Below are positions 60,103-63,482 of a stretch of 63,482 nucleotides of DNA, in pieces. The position numbers and the translations under genes are program-made. Below the pieces are notes generated by a model. The model had not been told where the DNA came from. It saw only the letters and a program-made list of their open reading frames with translations, and did not search any database. Source of the DNA: an uncultured Phaeodactylibacter sp. (GTDB lineage Bacteria; Bacteroidota; Bacteroidia; Chitinophagales; Saprospiraceae); assembly GCA_913057245.1 (NCBI GenBank), contig CAJXNH010000021.1, positions 1 through 63,482 on the forward strand, in the 5' to 3' direction. Every line of letters starts with the position of its first letter. The first letter of the stretch is position 1.

Positions 60103-62580
60103 TTGGAAGAACAACTACACCCGTCACCGGCTACGCGCACCTACGTCACGGTTATCCTCCCGCTGGCAGTGCCTAAACCGTTTACCTACGAAGTACCGGA
60201 ACCCCTGGTACCGGAAGCCGAATTCGGCAAACGGGTGGAAGTAGAGTTCGGAAAAGCCAAACGGTACAGCGCCCTCATCCTGGAAGTCACCAATACCCCG
60301 CCGGCTGCCTATCAGCCTAAGCTACTGCTATCCGTCATTGATGAATCGCCCATCGTCAACGAAACACAGGTCCGGCTCTGGCGATGGATTGCGGATTATT
60401 ACCTCTGTACCCTGGGAGAAGTGATGAATGCTGCCCTTCCGGCCAACCTCAAGCTCAGCAGTGAGACCATCCTCAGCCTCAGCCCGCTCTTTGGGCAGGA
60501 TTTTAGCGGCCTCAATGATCAGGAATACCTAATTGCGGAAGCCCTGACCATTCAGAAAGAGATTACAATTGATGATGTACGCGGCATCCTTCAGCGCAAA
60601 ACGGTCTACCCGCTCATCCGCCGGATGCTCGACAAGCGTATTCTTTACCTCAAGGAAGACCTCAAACAAAAATACAAGCCCAAGACCATCGGATGTGTCC
60701 GCTTGCAGGAGCCCTATGCTTCTCAGCCCAAGCTGCTGGAGGAGGCCTTCGCCAAACTGAGCCGCTCTAATCGTCAGGTGGAAGCCCTGATGGCCTATGT
60801 ACAGGTTTCGAGAAGCCTGGACCATGTGCGCAAACAAGATATTTATGACAAAGCCGGTATAGACAGCACCGTGCTGCGGGCCATCGAAAAGAAAGGCATT
60901 TTTGAATTGTATGAGCATGAGGTCAGCCGGATCGGGGGGTACGAGGAAACGACTATAGAAGCCAGTACCCTATCTGACCAACAAACCCGGGCAATGGCTG
61001 AAATACGCGCTGGATTTGAAGACAACAAACCGGTATTGCTGCACGGTGTGACTGGTAGCGGCAAAACCCGGGTCTACATTGAACTGATTCAGGAGGCCAT
61101 CCACCGGGGCGAGCAGGTGCTGTACCTGTTGCCGGAAATTGCCCTGACCACGCAGATTGTTTCCCGCCTCGAACGGGTTTTTGGCGATGACATTACCGTT
61201 TACCACAGCCGCCTCAACAACAACGAGCGGGTGGAGCTTTGGAACAGCGTACTCAACGGGAAGCCCGTGCTTTTGGGGGCACGTTCCGCCTTGTTTCTGC
61301 CTTTTTCCAAGCTGGGGCTCATTGTGGTCGACGAGGAGCATGATCCCTCCTTTAAGCAATACGACCCCAACCCGCGGTACAATGCCCGGGATGCGGCCGT
61401 CTTTTTGGCGCATCTGCACGGCGCAAAGGTCATTCTGGGCACTGCCACGCCATCGCTGGAGTCCTTTTCCAATACCAAAAAGGACAAGTACCGGTTGGTG
61501 GAAATGCCGGAGCGCTTCGGAGGGCTGCAACTGCCTGAGATCAAAATTGTCGATGCCAAGCAGGAACTGAAGGAGCGTAAATTGCAATCCCACTTCACTT
61601 CCGTGCTTATCGATGCCCTGAAAACCACGCTGGAGCAGGGGCAGCAAGCCATTTTGTTCCAAAACCGGCGCGGCTATTCCCCAACCTACCGCTGCACGAC
61701 CTGCGGCTGGCATGCGGAGTGTATTCAGTGCGATGTGAGCCTGACCTACCACAAATACCACAACAACCTGCGCTGCCATTACTGCGGCTATCAGGCCAAC
61801 CTGCCCTCGGCCTGTCCGGCCTGCGGCGACAAAAAGCTGGTCATCAAGGGGTTTGGTACCGAGAAAATTGAGGATGAGCTTAAGATTTATCTGCCGGAGG
61901 CACGCATTGCCCGCATGGACCTTGATACGGTACGCGGTAAACATGCCCACGCCCGGCTCATCAACGATTTTGAGGAAGGGCGTACCGACATCCTGGTGGG
62001 CACACAAATGGTGACCAAGGGGCTCGACTTTGAGAAGGTCGCAGTGGTGGGCGTGCTTAGTGCCGATCAGCTGTTGCAGTTCCCGGATTTCCGGGCGGGA
62101 GAGCGGGCCTTTCAGCTCATGCTGCAGGTGGCCGGGCGGGCCGGGCGCAAGCACAAGCGCGGACAGGTCATCATACAGGCCTTTAATACCACAAGCCCGG
62201 TGCTGCGGGAAGTTCTGGCAGGAGATTACCCCGGCTTTTTCACCCGCGAAATGATGGAGCGCAATCAGTTCCAGTACCCGCCCTATGTGCGCCTGATCCG
62301 CATCACACTCAAGCATACCAAGCCCGCTACGGTCAACGATGGAGCAAAGCTGTTCGAAAAAGTACTGAAAAAGCGGCTGGGCGACTGGGCCATGGGGCCG
62401 GCGGTGCCGCATGTGTCGAGGATACGAAGCTACTACCTGCTGGATTTTATGATCAAAGTACCGAAGGACCCCAAAAAACTGGCTTATGCCAAAGCCAGCA
62501 TCCGCGAAGCTACCGAATACCTGAACCAGGCCAAGGGGCTGAGCAACGTTCGGGTCAGCGTGGATGTGGACCCGTATTGA
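60103..62580 (+). CDS. priA: Primosomal protein N' (replication restart helicase PriA)
   Basis: 825 residues starting at TTG 60103. An N-terminal 3'-DNA-binding domain (YVTVILPLAVPKPFTYEVPE) is followed by helicase motif I LLHGVTGSGKTRVYIELIQE, motif II DEEHD, the zinc region with CTTCGWHAEC, CHYCGYQ and CPACGD (cysteine pairs), and motif VI QVAGRAGRKHKRG. PriA reloads the replicative helicase at stalled forks. Length is normal. It follows the SH3 lipoprotein gene closely; the spacer after it contains two small hairpins. Confidence 0.96.
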   Translation: MEEQLHPSPATRTYVTVILPLAVPKPFTYEVPEPLVPEAEFGKRVEVEFGKAKRYSALILEVTNTPPAAYQPKLLLSVIDESPIVNETQVRLWRWIADYYLCTLGEVMNAALPANLKLSSETILSLSPLFGQDFSGLNDQEYLIAEALTIQKEITIDDVRGILQRKTVYPLIRRMLDKRILYLKEDLKQKYKPKTIGCVRLQEPYASQPKLLEEAFAKLSRSNRQVEALMAYVQVSRSLDHVRKQDIYDKAGIDSTVLRAIEKKGIFELYEHEVSRIGGYEETTIEASTLSDQQTRAMAEIRAGFEDNKPVLLHGVTGSGKTRVYIELIQEAIHRGEQVLYLLPEIALTTQIVSRLERVFGDDITVYHSRLNNNERVELWNSVLNGKPVLLGARSALFLPFSKLGLIVVDEEHDPSFKQYDPNPRYNARDAAVFLAHLHGAKVILGTATPSLESFSNTKKDKYRLVEMPERFGGLQLPEIKIVDAKQELKERKLQSHFTSVLIDALKTTLEQGQQAILFQNRRGYSPTYRCTTCGWHAECIQCDVSLTYHKYHNNLRCHYCGYQANLPSACPACGDKKLVIKGFGTEKIEDELKIYLPEARIARMDLDTVRGKHAHARLINDFEEGRTDILVGTQMVTKGLDFEKVAVVGVLSADQLLQFPDFRAGERAFQLMLQVAGRAGRKHKRGQVIIQAFNTTSPVLREVLAGDYPGFFTREMMERNQFQYPPYVRLIRITLKHTKPATVNDGAKLFEKVLKKRLGDWAMGPAVPHVSRIRSYYLLDFMIKVPKDPKKLAYAKASIREATEYLNQAKGLSNVRVSVDVDPY

Positions 62581-62629
62581 TATTTTGGAAAATATTGAAT
62601 GGAGGGTACAACCAACGTATTAGCAAGAA

Positions 62630-62700
62630 GACTTCGGAGAAGTCGCATCTTCCTAAGCCCTGACCATATCCTTAGAAGACCGACTTCGTAGAAGTCGCAT
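62630..62700. repeat. Pair of GACTTC/GAAGTC hairpins after priA
   Basis: GACTTCGGAGAAGTCGCAT (62630-62648) and GACTTCGTAGAAGTCGCAT (62682-62700) are two copies of one 19-base unit, 52 bases apart, each a 6-base-pair palindrome with a 3-base loop. They lie in the spacer between priA and the ion-channel gene. The one difference between copies is in the loop, which suggests the stem is kept. Confidence 0.8.
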
Positions 62701-62823
62701 GTATTAAACCACGCCAAAGGCAAATACGCCTCCTGCTCATCCTTCGCACACACAACTCAACAAAGCATAAAGAGATGGGGGAGGAAAAGCCCCGGGCAAA
62801 CTAAAAGCAAAAAACCAACATCC

Positions 62824-63482
62824 ATGAGCCTGAAACAGCAAACCTATGAAATCCTAAACGTCTCCCGGGAAAAAGGAGACCTGAGCTGGTGGGTAGATAT
62901 GCTACTCATCGCCCTTATCAGCTTGAATGCACTGGCGCTGATCCTGGAAACCGTAGAGCCCATCTACCAGCAACATGCCGCCTTTTTCTATTACTTCGAG
63001 CTCGTTTCGGTGATCATTTTCTCAGTGGAATATGTGCTGAGGGTTTGGTCTGCTAATGCCGCTCCGGAATACCGCAAGCCCTTCACCGGCAACATCCGTT
63101 ACGCTCTGACACCCCTGGCGCTGATTGACCTGCTGGCCGTACTGCCGTTTTACCTGCCCCTGCTCGGCTTTGACTTCCGCATTGCGCGGACGCTACGGTT
63201 GTTCCGCCTGCTGCGGCTATTCAAAATCTCCCGCTACACCAAAGCCCTGCACCACATCAGCACCGTCTTCCGGGACAAGCGGGAAGAACTCGGCATCTCT
63301 CTGACTTTCACCACGCTACTCTTATTGCTCGCCTCCACCCTCATGTACTACGCTGAGCACGAAGCCCAGCCCGAGACCTTCTCCAGCATACCCGAGACCA
63401 TGTGGTGGGGCATCGCGACCCTCACCACTGTAGGCTACGGGGATGTCTACCCGGTCACTGCCCTGGGCAAGTTGCTGGGCGG
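62824..63482 (+). CDS. Voltage-gated-type potassium channel / ion transporter, cut by right edge
   Basis: An open frame from ATG 62824 to the end of the window, about 219 residues with no stop. It shows S1-S4 helices, with an S4-like Arg series in RIARTLRLFRLLRLFKISRY, a pore helix and the selectivity filter TTVGYGD (about residues 200-206). The C-terminal helix and any regulatory domain lie outside. It is probably a K+ channel of the Kv-like type. AAAACCA lies 6 bases before the ATG. Confidence 0.92.
   Translation, partial: MSLKQQTYEILNVSREKGDLSWWVDMLLIALISLNALALILETVEPIYQQHAAFFYYFELVSVIIFSVEYVLRVWSANAAPEYRKPFTGNIRYALTPLALIDLLAVLPFYLPLLGFDFRIARTLRLFRLLRLFKISRYTKALHHISTVFRDKREELGISLTFTTLLLLLASTLMYYAEHEAQPETFSSIPETMWWGIATLTTVGYGDVYPVTALGKLLG

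Noticed and set aside
60970..62412. A 480-residue frame opposite priA
   Set aside because: Antisense shadow of a well-conserved gene; no recognisable family or promoter.

Overview
The window looks like chromosomal DNA of a Bacteroidota bacterium, most likely from the Saprospiria (Lewinella-like) branch. Four things point there: a type IX secretion (T9SS) type B adhesin with SprB repeats, two very large periplasmic-propeller histidine kinases (one a full hybrid HTCS), a SusC-like TonB-dependent receptor, and a parA-parB locus followed by a DUF5683 gene. Several promoters match the Bacteroidota pattern (TTG or TTTG, about 19-20 bases, TAnnTTTG), and Shine-Dalgarno sites are generally absent. 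The genus is inference from gene content only.

Layout. 1-4.5 kb: a cut-off membrane-anchored protein and a hybrid two-component regulator. 4.5-5.7 kb: a gene-poor stretch with decayed remains of an IS4-type transposase and a TetR-type regulator. 5.7-19.5 kb: mostly housekeeping and envelope genes (Lon-N domain protein, a giant alpha-2-macroglobulin lipoprotein, a DUF1624-like acyltransferase, two NUDIX hydrolases, a retropepsin-like secreted protein behind a sigma-54-type promoter, a UbiA-like protein, an M42 aminopeptidase, pyrE). 19.4-27.3 kb, all on the minus strand: a TlpA-like thioredoxin with a coupled small membrane protein, a roughly 1000-residue secreted protein built on 11-residue coiled-coil repeats, pyrB, pyrR and a PiT-like transporter. 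27.4-31.8 kb: a beta-helix lipoprotein and a TonB-dependent receptor. 31.8-35 kb: an envelope operon (Omp85 barrel, glycosyltransferase, acyltransferase).

35-46 kb: a repeat-bearing spacer, a serine-hydrolase lipoprotein, an ECF sigma factor with a candidate non-classical membrane anti-sigma partner, an isoaspartyl peptidase, and the SprB-repeat adhesin. 46-55 kb: SppA, an FMN reductase, a metallo-beta-lactamase-fold hydrolase, then parA-parB and the DUF5683 gene, with two uncharacterised genes lying between parB and DUF5683. 55-63.5 kb: a second propeller histidine kinase, an SH3 lipoprotein, priA, and a voltage-gated-type ion channel cut by the right edge.

The main points for follow-up are the interrupted parAB neighbourhood and its two cargo genes, the sigma/anti-sigma candidate pair, the sigma-54 promoter with a structured leader, the hendecad coiled-coil protein, a recurrent AAAACCA leader a few bases before start codons, and an acyltransferase gene that seems to have lost its start codon. 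I saw no tRNA, rRNA or CRISPR array.
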